From contig CBFHJA010000016.1 in NCBI GenBank assembly GCA_965656085.1, positions 1 to 64,000 on the forward strand: 64,000 nucleotides of DNA, written 5' to 3'. Position 1 is the stretch's first letter, and the number at the start of each line of letters is the position of its first letter. Below the pieces are notes generated by a model. That model had not been told where the DNA came from and did no database searches. It was given only the letters and a program-made list of their open reading frames with translations. Shown here piece by piece: positions 26,840-35,885 of the stretch. The position numbers were made by a program, and so were the translations under genes. The DNA is from Aliishimia sp965656085. Its GTDB lineage: Bacteria > Pseudomonadota > Alphaproteobacteria > Rhodobacterales > Rhodobacteraceae.

Positions 26840-27967
26840 CTATTCGGTCTCGTAGACCGGGGCTTCGGTGCTGGCCAGTTCAGGCCAGTCCGCAATCATG
26901 TTCAGACCTTGCAGGGGCTGCTGATAGCCCTTGTGGCAGGTCTTGCAGGCCGCTTTCGGCGCATCGGCGAAGATCGGGCCGAGGCGCTCCGCAGGATAGG
27001 TGTCCTTGAGCGGGATCAGGTATTCCTGATTCATCTCGATCACCATCTGCCGTCCGAGCAACGCCGTTCCCCATTGCGGGGTGTTCTGGCTGCCGTCGTA
27101 GAAGGCCCGGGAGTTGTGGCAGAAGACACAGTTCACACCCAGCGAGTTCGAGAAGTAATTCATCAGCGAATAGGTCATCTCGGTTTTCTGGATGGTTGCC
27201 ACGCCCTCAGTCAGACCCGGCACACCTTTCACGCGGCTCTCCAGATCGTGCACATTCACCATGCTGTCATAGTCGGTGAGATACACTTCGATCGCGTTGG
27301 AGGGCAGCGAGGTGCTCTGGCTCAGCGAGGTCGCACGGTTCTGCACCGCAGACCAGCCGGCGGTGGTTTCGGTCACCGGGGTGATGTTGAACCAGATGTT
27401 CGAGGGGACGTTCTCGCCGCGGTGGCAGGTGTAGCAGTTCACACCGACCTCCTTGTTGGCGTTCACATGGCCGTCCCAGTTCTCGTTGATGTTCTGCGTC
27501 ATCTGGATCATCCGGCGGGAGACGACCTTGGTGTAAAGATCGTCGGCACCGTATTCCTCAATGGCCACATCGCCGTGGCAATAGGCACAGCCCTGCTCCG
27601 GAGAGACCCACTGCGTCATGGCGAGCATCACGCGGTTAAAGTTGTCTTCGGTCAGATCGCCGAGCACCTGGACATTCTCATAGATGTCCTTGGCCAGATC
27701 CTCGCCGCCTTCAGGCACATAGGGCGCCTCGGTGTAATAGGCGTCGATGGTGGGATCGGGTGTGAGCCGATCCGCATCGAATTCCGGCACCGACATGCCC
27801 GTGCCGCGCGGGCCGGTCTGCATCGAGGTGTTGGCATAGGGTTGCCCCCATGTCACCACCATCGCTGCCACGAAGATCGCCCCGCCGAGCGCGCCCACAA
27901 GGATGGCCGGACCGAAGATATTGGTCGGGTTGTCCTTGTTCCATTTGTCAAACCACTTGGGAAACAT
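26840..27967 (-). CDS. pufC: Photosynthetic reaction-centre cytochrome c subunit
   Basis: 375 aa. Four CXXCH haem sites are visible in CAYCH, CYTCH, CVFCH and CKTCH, as expected for the tetrahaem subunit that reduces the oxidised special pair. The N-terminus has one membrane helix (about 19-40) and no lipobox cysteine, so the protein probably stays anchored by an uncleaved helix. Its start lies 5 nt after pufM, with GGAG in the end of that gene. Takes the place of pufX seen in Rhodobacter. Confidence 0.97.
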   Translation of the reverse strand: MFPKWFDKWNKDNPTNIFGPAILVGALGGAIFVAAMVVTWGQPYANTSMQTGPRGTGMSVPEFDADRLTPDPTIDAYYTEAPYVPEGGEDLAKDIYENVQVLGDLTEDNFNRVMLAMTQWVSPEQGCAYCHGDVAIEEYGADDLYTKVVSRRMIQMTQNINENWDGHVNANKEVGVNCYTCHRGENVPSNIWFNITPVTETTAGWSAVQNRATSLSQSTSLPSNAIEVYLTDYDSMVNVHDLESRVKGVPGLTEGVATIQKTEMTYSLMNYFSNSLGVNCVFCHNSRAFYDGSQNTPQWGTALLGRQMVIEMNQEYLIPLKDTYPAERLGPIFADAPKAACKTCHKGYQQPLQGLNMIADWPELASTEAPVYETE

Positions 27968-27972
27968 CGCGC

Positions 27973-28971
27973 TTACTCCTGTCCGATAAAGGCTTCGTAA
28001 GAGCCATAATCTTCGTAGCCGTAGGCACCGTCATAGAGCGGAGCGAAGTTGTGCTCTTGTGCCCAGATGAACCAGTTGTCGACGACTGTGCCGGTCAGAA
28101 GGATACCTATGCCGCCCGTTATCGGGGTGAGCATGGCGAACCAGATGGCCCAGCGGTGAATGCCTTCCATCGTGGCGTTGAACCCCATGGTCCAGCGCCA
28201 GAAGAGGGCCGCGCGCTCTGTGGCCGTACCGCGGTCGACGATTTGCTCCAACTCGCGGTCGCCGCCATAGCGGGTCACAGCGAGGATCGTGGCGCCGTGC
28301 ATCGCGAAGAGCAGGACGGAGCCATAGAGGAACACGATCGAAAGACAGTGGAACGGGTTGTAGTAAAGGTTGCCGTAGCGGATCGAGAAGGCCGTGGTCC
28401 AGTCAAGGTGCGGGAAGATCCCGTAAGGCACCGCTTCGGACCAGGAGCCCATGAGCACCGGACGGAACAGACCCAGCACGAGGAAGAGCCAGATCGCCGA
28501 CAGGAACGCCCATGCGACATGCTTGCCCATCTTGTGCTGTTGCGCCAGCAGGTAGGTCCGCAACCACCATGTCATCACCGACACGAGCAGGAAGAAGCTG
28601 GAGATGATGTACCAGCCGCCATCGTTCAGGGGCGGCATCGACAGGCCATATTCTGGGCTTGGCGGCTCCAGCGCGAGCCAGAACAGTTGCCGCAGGAACT
28701 CAGGAAGGGAGAACCCGACCTGTGCGAGCATGTTCAGACCCACGATGACGAACCACAGCGCGCCGGTGAGAAGCGAGATGACACCGGTCCAGCCGAGATA
28801 GATCGGCCCGAGCTGTGCGTTGCCGACCCAGCCCACGAGGGTGGAGAACCAGGGCTGACCCGAGCGCTCCCGCATCATGTTCTCTTCGGCGTTTTCCATG
28901 CCCCACTCAGGCGTGCCTTGCACCTGTACCTGTGTGAAGATGTTCTGATATTCGGGATACATTATCGGCAT
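27973..28971 (-). CDS. pufM: Photosynthetic reaction-centre M subunit
   Basis: 332 aa. Five membrane helices and the usual M-chain segments: LGPIYLGWTGVISLLTG near the N-terminus, MGKHVAWAFLSAIWLFLVLGLFRPVLMG, YYNPFHCLSIVFLYGSVLLFAMHGA (chlorophyll and iron ligands), and ERAALFWRWTMGFNATMEGIHRWA. It pairs with PufL and binds bacteriochlorophyll, bacteriopheophytin, quinone and carotenoid. It begins 3 nt after pufL. Confidence 0.98.
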   Translation of the reverse strand: MPIMYPEYQNIFTQVQVQGTPEWGMENAEENMMRERSGQPWFSTLVGWVGNAQLGPIYLGWTGVISLLTGALWFVIVGLNMLAQVGFSLPEFLRQLFWLALEPPSPEYGLSMPPLNDGGWYIISSFFLLVSVMTWWLRTYLLAQQHKMGKHVAWAFLSAIWLFLVLGLFRPVLMGSWSEAVPYGIFPHLDWTTAFSIRYGNLYYNPFHCLSIVFLYGSVLLFAMHGATILAVTRYGGDRELEQIVDRGTATERAALFWRWTMGFNATMEGIHRWAIWFAMLTPITGGIGILLTGTVVDNWFIWAQEHNFAPLYDGAYGYEDYGSYEAFIGQE

Positions 28972-28974
28972 GGC

Positions 28975-29814
28975 TTAAATTCCCAGATTGGAGCCCCAGA
29001 TGGGCAGTTCGAGCCACCAGTTCCACCATTCGGGCCAGCCTTTGGTCCAGACCGGGCCGGAGATGATGATACAGATCGCGCTCCAGAAGCCCGCGTTCAG
29101 GGCAAGGAGCAGACCGACACGGTGAATGCCGAGGGTGCCGACCGAGTAGCCGATGAAGTCGCGGAAGAAGGTGTCTTCGTGGTCCGGCGTTTTCATCTCC
29201 TCGCCCTTTTCAGGATTGGCGGCGGAGAGCACGAGCGCACCGTGAAGCGCGAGCGCGAGCGTCGTGGTGAAGAAGAAGGTCACCGCGAGCATGTGGGCCG
29301 GATTGTAATGGAAGTGCAGGTAGGCGTAGCCGGTATTGCTGACCCAGTCGAGATGGCTGAAGATGCCATAGGGAAAGCCGTGCCCCCATGCGCCCATCAG
29401 AAGCGGGCGGAAGACGACGAGCGTGACATAGGCGAAGATCGCAACGCCGAACGCGAAGGGCACGTGATAGCCCATCCCGAGCTTGCGGCAGATCTCGACT
29501 TCGCGCAGCGCCCAGCTGACGAAGGCCCCGATGGCACAGATCGTGATGATCTGCCACAGACCGCCTTCCATGAGCGGCGCGAGCCCCAGACCATAGCTGA
29601 GGTCGGGCGGCGCGATGTTGATCAGCCACGGGTTGAACGTGCCTTGCTGGGAAGCGCCCCAGAAGATCAATACGGTCCCCAAGAGGGCAAAAAAAGCGCC
29701 GGTGACGCCGAAAAACCCTACGAAGAAAGGGCCGACCCAGAAGTCGAACAGATCGCCCCCGATCAGCGTCCCTCCACGGACGCGATATTTTCTTTCGAAG
29801 CTGAGCAAGGCCAT
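28975..29814 (-). CDS. pufL: Photosynthetic reaction-centre L subunit
   Basis: 279 aa from ATG 29814 (a further in-frame start at 29841 adds 9 residues and is unlikely). N-terminus ALLSFERKYRVRGGTLIGG is the L-chain hallmark, followed by five membrane helices including HLDWVSNTGYAYLHFHYNPAHMLAV with chlorophyll and iron ligands, and GTLGIHRVGLLLALNAGFWSA. It forms the core heterodimer with PufM in the intracytoplasmic or plasma membrane. It follows pufA after 146 nt that contain a hairpin. Confidence 0.98.
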   Translation of the reverse strand: MALLSFERKYRVRGGTLIGGDLFDFWVGPFFVGFFGVTGAFFALLGTVLIFWGASQQGTFNPWLINIAPPDLSYGLGLAPLMEGGLWQIITICAIGAFVSWALREVEICRKLGMGYHVPFAFGVAIFAYVTLVVFRPLLMGAWGHGFPYGIFSHLDWVSNTGYAYLHFHYNPAHMLAVTFFFTTTLALALHGALVLSAANPEKGEEMKTPDHEDTFFRDFIGYSVGTLGIHRVGLLLALNAGFWSAICIIISGPVWTKGWPEWWNWWLELPIWGSNLGI

Positions 29815-29894
29815 CTTCTTATTCCTATCTGGTCTGGCCACGCAGGGCGCATGTGGATGCGCGAGGTGCGGGCCGGTGAACGGTTTTGGGGTTT

Positions 29895-29935
29895 GCTGCG
29901 GGCAGGCGGGGGCGCACTGATGTCCCGCCCGCAGC
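29895..29935 (-). promoter_or_regulatory. pufA-pufL intercistronic hairpin (mRNA stabiliser)
   Basis: GCTGCGGGC and GCCCGCAGC pair perfectly over 9 bp, extended by GGG/CCC, in the 146-nt gap between pufA and pufL. In Rhodobacter a hairpin at this site blocks 3'-to-5' decay and raises the amount of pufBA over pufLM mRNA. The same role is inferred here. Confidence 0.7.
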
Positions 29936-29960
29936 GGTGTCTTGTTGCGTCAAACGGGTC

Positions 29961-30119
29961 TTACTGCGCGGATTGCGCAGCGATTTCAAACCAGTTGAAG
30001 TGCTCGGTGCTGAGCAGGACGAGGTGAATCATCGCCGCCAGCAGGAACAGGAACACGCCTTGTGCGACAAACACACGGCGGGGATCGAAGATGAGCCAGA
30101 TCTTGTAGAACTTTGCCAT
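29961..30119 (-). CDS. pufA: LH1 antenna alpha polypeptide
   Basis: 52 aa. The short N-terminus MAKFYKIWLIFDPRR is typical of LH1-alpha. A single membrane helix holds the bacteriochlorophyll-binding histidine in LLAAMIHLVLL (His32), and the C-terminus STEHFNWFE contains an aromatic hydrogen-bonding residue. The start has GGAGGGA upstream in the 14-nt gap after pufB. Too short for automatic ORF calls. Confidence 0.96.
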   Translation of the reverse strand: MAKFYKIWLIFDPRRVFVAQGVFLFLLAAMIHLVLLSTEHFNWFEIAAQSAQ

Positions 30120-30133
30120 TTGCTAATCCCTCC

Positions 30134-30283
30134 TCAGAACCACGGACGCCAGATGAACACTGCCAGGTGAGCGACAACGGCAACGGCCGAAAACAGCCAG
30201 AGCCCGCTCATGTAGACAGAGTGCAATTCTTGCGCCTGCTCGTCTGTGAGACCTGTAAAGGACAGGTCGTTTCTATCAGCCAT
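30134..30283 (-). CDS. pufB: LH1 antenna beta polypeptide
   Basis: 49 aa. N-terminal MADRNDLSFTGLTDEQAQELHSVYMSG followed by one membrane helix with the bacteriochlorophyll ligand in AVVAHLAVF (His39), and the classic C-terminal WRPWF. A GGAGGAA ribosome binding site precedes ATG 30283. Pairs with PufA to build the LH1 ring. Confidence 0.96.
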   Translation of the reverse strand: MADRNDLSFTGLTDEQAQELHSVYMSGLWLFSAVAVVAHLAVFIWRPWF

Positions 30284-30436
30284 ATCAATTCCTCCGGAAC
30301 GTTATGCTGACGCCGCGCTCCCCGCGGCTGGGTTGGGTGAGGTGGACCCCCACCCGGCTCTGCCTGCCGTTTCGGGCAGCCAGTCAGGTGATCGCTCAGG
30401 CGCACACAGGAGCGAAATTTCGGGTCGGCCTGTGGA

Positions 30437-30673
30437 TCAGGCCGAGAAAATCATCGGCGTGATGATCCGTGCCTGGCTCCAGGCCCGGGCCACGGGGCCA
30501 CGGTCGGTCAGGCTTCTGGACCGGATGGCCGCGAGCGCCCATGTCAGGAACGCCAGCGGCAGGGCCGCCATGAAGATGATCGCGAAATAGACCATGAACT
30601 CGGTCTTTTCGTTATGGGCCTTGCGCGCCTCCGCGCCCTGTTGGGCTGGCGTGTCAGTGGTCATGTCCGTCAT
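30437..30673 (-). CDS. pufQ: PufQ, bacteriochlorophyll-handling protein
   Basis: 78 aa. A short hydrophilic head leads to one membrane helix (about 26-48), then the PufQ pattern RGPVARAWSQARIITPMIF. In Rhodobacter PufQ influences bacteriochlorophyll formation or transport. Its ATG overlaps the bchZ stop (ATGA). Between pufQ and pufB lie 153 nt with further G/C-rich inverted repeats. Confidence 0.88.
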   Translation of the reverse strand: MTDMTTDTPAQQGAEARKAHNEKTEFMVYFAIIFMAALPLAFLTWALAAIRSRSLTDRGPVARAWSQARIITPMIFSA

Positions 30674-32157
30674 GTCGGATCTCCCTTGTGTGTCTCGCCA
30701 TCACTTGCAGCAATGGCCGGATCGAGCGCGCGCACCGTCTCGATCACAACCCGGTCGGCACCTTGCGCCAACGCGGATTTTTCAGCGGCGTCCCGAAGGG
30801 TCTTGGCCGCGGAAATGCGTGTCAGGATGGGATGCGTCTCCACGATGCGGTCGAGCATCGCCTGCGCATCGGCATCCCATGGGAAGTCGCGCTTGAGCGT
30901 GGAGGGTGTGGCCTCCACGCTGTCCATTTCCGTGCCGAGCGGCAGGATATGGAACAGGGCGTCAAAGAGCCCGTTGCAGACTTCCTGAATCATGTAGGTC
31001 GCCCCGGCATAGCCCATGAAGGGCGTGCCCGTGGCCCGCCGGATGGCGGCGCCGGGGAAGCTGGCGGGAATGAACGCCGGGCTGGGGCCATGCCCGCCCT
31101 TGAGTTCGGCCAGATACATTTTCTCGTTGATCGAGCCCATCACGATCAGGGGCCGCTTTTGCCCCATCATCGCACGGACTTCCTCGTTGTTCGTCTTCTT
31201 CCCGGCGGTCCGGGCGACCGCGAAGGCACAGGGCAGGCCCATGTCTTCTTCGAGGAAGAGCCGGATGCCCCGCGCATAGGTCTCATTGGCCACGATCGCG
31301 AAGGACGCGGTGGCAAAGAAGTCCTGCGTGACGGAGCGCCACAGATCCCAGACGGGCTTCAGCGTGGAGTGTTTCTCCCGCTGGATAAAAGGTTCGGGAT
31401 CGAGGCCCACCAAACTCCCCAGTGCGCGCAGGAATTTGGTAGTGCTCTCGACCCCTATCGGCGCTTGCAGGTATGGCTTGGCAAGAAGCTCACACAATCC
31501 GCGTCCGAATTCGCGGTACATGCAGATATTCACGTCTGCATTGACCAGATTACGCATTTCGCCGACATGGGCGCCGAGCGGCATCACCATGTTGACCTCG
31601 CAGCCGATTCCTTCGACCAGTCTGCGGATCTCGGCCAGATCCGATGGCATGTTGAACGTGCCATACATCGGACCCAGAATATTGACGCGAGGACGCGCAC
31701 CTTCCTCGCGTTTCTTCTCGGGCGGCATCCGACCTTTGGTCATGCCGAACTCCGTGAAAATCCATGTCATCGCGCGGTCCGCAGCTTCCCACTGATCTTC
31801 ATCAATGGTGCGCGGCAGGAAGCGCTGAATATTGGTGCCTTGCGGGGTCACACCGCCGCCGATCATTTCGGCAATCGAGCCGGTCACGACAACGGCGGGC
31901 AAAGCCGGATCGAGCACTTTCCACGCCCGCTCCATCGCCTCTTCGGTGCCCTGACCCATCTCTTCTTCGCCGAGCCCGGTCACAACGATCGGCAACTCAT
32001 GGGGCGGCAGCGCGTCGGTATAGTGTAGCACCGAGGTCACGGGCAGGTTCTCGCACCCGACCGGTCCGTCGATGACACATTGCAGACCTTTGACGGCGCA
32101 GAACGCGTAGATCGCCCCCCAGTATCCGCCGGCTCTATCGTGATCGGTGATCAGCAT
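30670..32157 (-). CDS. bchZ: Chlorophyllide a reductase subunit Z
   Basis: 495 aa. Nitrogenase-like component with conserved cysteine in VIDGPVGCENLPVTSVLHYTDAL and the motif ITDHDRAGGYWGAIYAFCAVKGL at the start. With BchX and BchY it reduces ring B of chlorophyllide a. Its start is 133 nt downstream of bchY; the gap contains a GCCATACGC repeat. It overlaps pufQ. Confidence 0.95.
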   Translation of the reverse strand: MLITDHDRAGGYWGAIYAFCAVKGLQCVIDGPVGCENLPVTSVLHYTDALPPHELPIVVTGLGEEEMGQGTEEAMERAWKVLDPALPAVVVTGSIAEMIGGGVTPQGTNIQRFLPRTIDEDQWEAADRAMTWIFTEFGMTKGRMPPEKKREEGARPRVNILGPMYGTFNMPSDLAEIRRLVEGIGCEVNMVMPLGAHVGEMRNLVNADVNICMYREFGRGLCELLAKPYLQAPIGVESTTKFLRALGSLVGLDPEPFIQREKHSTLKPVWDLWRSVTQDFFATASFAIVANETYARGIRLFLEEDMGLPCAFAVARTAGKKTNNEEVRAMMGQKRPLIVMGSINEKMYLAELKGGHGPSPAFIPASFPGAAIRRATGTPFMGYAGATYMIQEVCNGLFDALFHILPLGTEMDSVEATPSTLKRDFPWDADAQAMLDRIVETHPILTRISAAKTLRDAAEKSALAQGADRVVIETVRALDPAIAASDGETHKGDPT

Positions 32158-32212
32158 CAGACTGGACCTCCCGCACAGATGTTGGCTTTCAGCGCAGAGC
32201 GGTGCGTAGATC

Positions 32213-32258
32213 GCGTATGTACAACTGCCATACGCGTGCCATACGCGGAGCCATACAC
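32213..32258 (+). repeat. GCCATACGC repeat, locus B (between bchY and bchZ)
   Basis: Units start at 32227, 32238 and 32250, preceded by an inverted GCGTATG at 32213-32219. GCGTATG-N9-CATACGC (32213-32235) forms an imperfect palindrome that recurs, inverted, at 50508-50530. It lies 56 nt ahead of the bchZ start codon. Confidence 0.75.
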
Positions 32259-32290
32259 AATCTGGCAGGGTATTTCGGAGCCAAAACGCA

Positions 32291-33853
32291 TCAGATCATC
32301 TCCGCCGCTTTGGCCGCTTTCGCCTGCCGTTCGAGCTTCTTGAGGTTCTGGTTCCGGAACTGCGGTTGCAGGTTCGGATCGCCCTCCCAGACACCCGCCG
32401 TGTCACCTTCACCGACCCCCTCGAAGAACGCCTTCATGTGGTCCATACGGCCCTTGTTGGCGATGGCCGCGTTAACAACCTGGCCCAATGAGCCCGCACC
32501 AGCTGGACCCATCAGGGGCCGCGCCGAAATGAGGTTCGTGAAGTAAAGCGACGGGATGCCAAGCTCCTTGCCCTTCTGCACCACGGGCGTCGTGCCAATG
32601 GCCAGATCGGGCTGGAACGCTTCCATTGCCGCACAATCGTCTTCCAGCGAGGCGCGGAATTTGACCTCAGCGCCATGAGCGCGCAGCCACTCCGCATCTT
32701 CCTGATTATAAGGCGTTTTCGGGCAGGCTGTTCCCACATAGGGGATCTCCGCCCCGCTCTCGATGAGCAGCCGGGCGACCAGCAATTCGGAGCCTTCGTA
32801 GCCCGACAGCGTGATCCGGCCGTTGACCGGAACGCTCGCCAGAGCGCCTTCGATGGCAGGCTTGAACATGTTCTGCGCCGCCGCGATCGTGTCTGCTGGC
32901 AGGCCAAACGAATTCCCGATGGCGCTTAACCAATTCATCGTGCCGTCGAGCCCCACCGGAGCCGAGCCCAGCACGGGACGGCCAGCCGCTTCGAACTCAC
33001 GGATCGCTGCCGTGTAAAACGGATGGATCGCCGCCACCGCGCCGCAATCGAGCGCCGCATAAAGCTCGCGCCACTCCCGGCACGGCACAACAGGCCCCGC
33101 AGCGAGTCCCAATGGCGCCAAAAGTTGTCCGATAACAATGGGATCCGCCGGGAACATCTCCCCCAGCAAGGTCACCGTCGGACGGTCGGATTTCCCCGAC
33201 GCAGGCGCCTGCACCGGCCCCGCTTCGACTTCCTTGCGGGCGTAATTCAGCATCGCGCCGGCGAGCACATCCTTGGCTTCCGCATGGGTCGGAACCCCGA
33301 AGCCCGGCACGTCGATCCCGACGATGCGCACCCCGTTGATCTCTTCCGGCAAAAGCCGCAGAGGAACCCCGGAAGCCGTTGGAACACAAAGGTTTGTCAC
33401 GACAATCGCGTCGTATTTGTCGGGGTCCGCGAGGTCATGCACGCTCTCGCGGATGTCCTCGAAAAGCTTGCCGGTGACCAGCGTTTCGGAGTTGAACGGC
33501 ACATAGCCGACAGACCGGCGCGCACCGTAGAAATGGCTCACGAAGGTCAGCCCGTAGACGCAGCAGGCGGACCCGCTGAGCACAGTCGCCACACGGCGCA
33601 TCCGAAGACCCACGCGCAGCGAGCCAAAGGCCGGACACATCGATTGCGGCTTGTCATGCGGCCCTTGCGGATAGTCCTTGGCGAACTGCTCCAAGAGCTC
33701 CCCATTGGCCATTTCCGCGGCCTTCTTCATCTCGCTTCCGGAATGGCAGCCCAGTCCGGGCGCCTCGGCGGTCAGCGGCGTGTCGGCCTCACGCGGGTGG
33801 CCCTTGGTCACCTCGACGTCAGCCGCGCCGTCATATGTGACTTCATCGCTCAT
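32291..33853 (-). CDS. bchY: Chlorophyllide a reductase subunit Y
   Basis: 520 aa. Nitrogenase-like component with MCPAFGSLRVGLRMRRVATVLSGSACCVYGL and later segments such as TNLCVPTASGVPLRLLPEEINGVRIVGIDVPGFGVPTHAEAKDV. Cysteines in the first half probably bind a [4Fe-4S] cluster shared with BchZ. The start overlaps bchX by 4 nt. Part of the bchCXYZ unit. Confidence 0.95.
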   Translation of the reverse strand: MSDEVTYDGAADVEVTKGHPREADTPLTAEAPGLGCHSGSEMKKAAEMANGELLEQFAKDYPQGPHDKPQSMCPAFGSLRVGLRMRRVATVLSGSACCVYGLTFVSHFYGARRSVGYVPFNSETLVTGKLFEDIRESVHDLADPDKYDAIVVTNLCVPTASGVPLRLLPEEINGVRIVGIDVPGFGVPTHAEAKDVLAGAMLNYARKEVEAGPVQAPASGKSDRPTVTLLGEMFPADPIVIGQLLAPLGLAAGPVVPCREWRELYAALDCGAVAAIHPFYTAAIREFEAAGRPVLGSAPVGLDGTMNWLSAIGNSFGLPADTIAAAQNMFKPAIEGALASVPVNGRITLSGYEGSELLVARLLIESGAEIPYVGTACPKTPYNQEDAEWLRAHGAEVKFRASLEDDCAAMEAFQPDLAIGTTPVVQKGKELGIPSLYFTNLISARPLMGPAGAGSLGQVVNAAIANKGRMDHMKAFFEGVGEGDTAGVWEGDPNLQPQFRNQNLKKLERQAKAAKAAEMI

Positions 33854-34878
33854 GCTTCGTCGTACACCACTTCTAGGGTCGCTTTAGGCGCTGCATTCTT
33901 GCCGCGCATGTCTGTGTCTGTTGCGGGCTCCAGCACCACACCGGCACCTGTCTCGGAGCCATCGAAGAGCTCCAGAAGCCCATCCTGGCTGAGAGGTGTG
34001 GGACGTATCGGCGGAGCGTCGGCCACGTTCAGACCAAGCTCTTCGAACAGAGCACCCCAATGGCTCGCAGCCGTTCCGACAATCTGGTAATTGGCGGATT
34101 TCTTGCGCAGGTCGTCATCCTGCGGGATCGACGCGAGCACTGGAATATTCACAGCTTCCGCAAAGGCTTGCGCCTCACCAGAGCCGTCATCCTTATTGAT
34201 CACGAGCCCCGCGACGCCGACATTTCCACCCAGACGGCGGAAGTACTCCACCGCCGAGCACACATTGTTGGCGACATAGAGGGACTGCAGGTCATTGGAC
34301 CCGACAAGGATCACTTTCTGAGCCATATCCCTTGCGATCGGCAGACCGAAACCGCCGCAAACAACGTCTCCGAGAAAGTCCAAGAGTACAAAATCGAAGT
34401 CCCAATCGTGGAAGCCCAGCTTTTCCAGAAGCTCGAAGCCATGGATGATCCCCCGACCACCACAGCCCCGGCCCACTTCCGGCCCGCCAAGCTCCATTGC
34501 AAACACCCCGCCACGCTTGAAGCACACATCGCCAATCGCGACTTCTTCGCCGGCGAGTTTCTTCTTCGTGGAGGTTTCGATGATCGTCGGGCAGGCCTTG
34601 CCGCCGAAGAGCAGCGAGGTTGTGTCCGATTTCGGATCGCAGCCGATGAGCAGCACGCGTTTGCCCTGCTCGGCCATCATGTGGCTGAGATTTGCGAGCG
34701 TGAAGGACTTGCCGATACCGCCCTTGCCATAGATCGCGATGATCTGGGTTTTCTTGGTGGCTTCGGCGGGGATCACGTCGGCGAGGTCTTCGTTCGCCTC
34801 ATCGCGGAGCCGCTGGTCGAAATCCTTCAGATTTGGTACGTCACGCGCTTCCGCGTGCTTTTCTATCTCGTCTTTCAC
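33850..34878 (-). CDS. bchX: Chlorophyllide a reductase iron protein BchX
   Basis: 342 aa. NifH-like P-loop ATPase: IAIYGKGGIGKSFTLANLSHMM contains the Walker A motif, in which Ser-Phe replaces the Ser-Thr of BchL. The cluster cysteines appear in VGRGCGGRGIIHGFELLEKLG and FLGDVVCGGFGLPI. It passes electrons to BchYZ with ATP hydrolysis. Overlaps bchC and bchY by 4 nt each (ATGA). Confidence 0.96.
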   Translation of the reverse strand: MKDEIEKHAEARDVPNLKDFDQRLRDEANEDLADVIPAEATKKTQIIAIYGKGGIGKSFTLANLSHMMAEQGKRVLLIGCDPKSDTTSLLFGGKACPTIIETSTKKKLAGEEVAIGDVCFKRGGVFAMELGGPEVGRGCGGRGIIHGFELLEKLGFHDWDFDFVLLDFLGDVVCGGFGLPIARDMAQKVILVGSNDLQSLYVANNVCSAVEYFRRLGGNVGVAGLVINKDDGSGEAQAFAEAVNIPVLASIPQDDDLRKKSANYQIVGTAASHWGALFEELGLNVADAPPIRPTPLSQDGLLELFDGSETGAGVVLEPATDTDMRGKNAAPKATLEVVYDEA

Positions 34879-35816
34879 GCCGAATGCTCCCAGTTCAGAA
34901 TCATCTTCAAGCAGGCCGGGTCGTCGAAGGCCGTGGCATAGGCCTCCGGCGCGTCGGCTGCCGGTTTGCGGTGGGTAATCAACCCGTCGAGGCTGAGCGC
35001 TCCACTTTCCACGAGGGCCCGGGTCGCGATCAGGTCATTGCGCTCCCATTCAGCGGCAACGCGCAGGCGGGCCTCCTTCATGAAGGCGGGCGGGAAGGCG
35101 AAGCTGAGTGGCGCGGTGTAAAAGCCCGCAAGGACGATCTCGCCACCCTTGCGGATACGGCCGATCAGATCGTTGAGAAGCGCGCCGTTACCGGAGGCGT
35201 CATAGACCGAGTTGTAGTCGCGGCACGTGTCTTCGTCGGGATCCTTGACCTCATAACCCTCCGCCCCAAGGCGGCGAGCTGGGTCGATTTCCCAAACGGT
35301 CGGCGCAGGTGCGCCCGCGGCAATCGTGAGGCGCGCCAGCAGGCGGCCCAGCACACCATGACCGACGATCAGGTCCGGTACGGATTTGTTTAGACCAGCC
35401 ATTGCGTGGCGCGCCGTGGCGGCGAGGGCGAGAAGAGCGCCTTCGGCTCCAAGCGCGGCATCTATTCGGGTGACGCGCTCGCTGTCTGTGACAACCCGAC
35501 TTGCGGCGCCGCCGAACAGCCCGAACGCACCTTCGTAGCAATTGGCACCAGGCACGAAGACCCGCTCGCCAACCTTGAAACCAGTCATCGAGCCAGCCTC
35601 GACCACCTCGCCGGCGGCCTCGTAGCCGGGCACGAGCGGGTAGCCCATTCCGGGAAAGGGCGGCATGTCGCCGGTCCAGAAGAGCTTTTCGGTTCCGGTT
35701 GAGATGCCCGAATGTGTGATGTCCACGACAAGGTCCGTCGGCCCGGGTGCCGTGAGCGCCAGCTCGGACACGCCCAGGTCGCGGGGACCTCTCAGGATGA
35801 CGGCAGATGTGCGCAC
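34875..35816 (-). CDS. bchC: 3-hydroxyethyl bacteriochlorophyllide a dehydrogenase
   Basis: 313 aa. Zinc-type alcohol dehydrogenase fold with GISTGTEKLFWTGDMPPFPGMGYPLVPGYEAAGEVVEAG and the NAD fold region VGHGVLGRLLARL. It oxidises the 3-hydroxyethyl group on the ring to acetyl, late in bacteriochlorophyllide a synthesis. The upstream 123-nt gap to crtF holds two PpsR-type boxes. Confidence 0.94.
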   Translation of the reverse strand: MRTSAVILRGPRDLGVSELALTAPGPTDLVVDITHSGISTGTEKLFWTGDMPPFPGMGYPLVPGYEAAGEVVEAGSMTGFKVGERVFVPGANCYEGAFGLFGGAASRVVTDSERVTRIDAALGAEGALLALAATARHAMAGLNKSVPDLIVGHGVLGRLLARLTIAAGAPAPTVWEIDPARRLGAEGYEVKDPDEDTCRDYNSVYDASGNGALLNDLIGRIRKGGEIVLAGFYTAPLSFAFPPAFMKEARLRVAAEWERNDLIATRALVESGALSLDGLITHRKPAADAPEAYATAFDDPACLKMILNWEHSA

Positions 35817-35885
35817 GGTTGGCTCCTCGTTTGTGCCGGTTGCGAGATGGTCTTGAGAGACTCACTTCGCTTTGGCGTCTTCATG

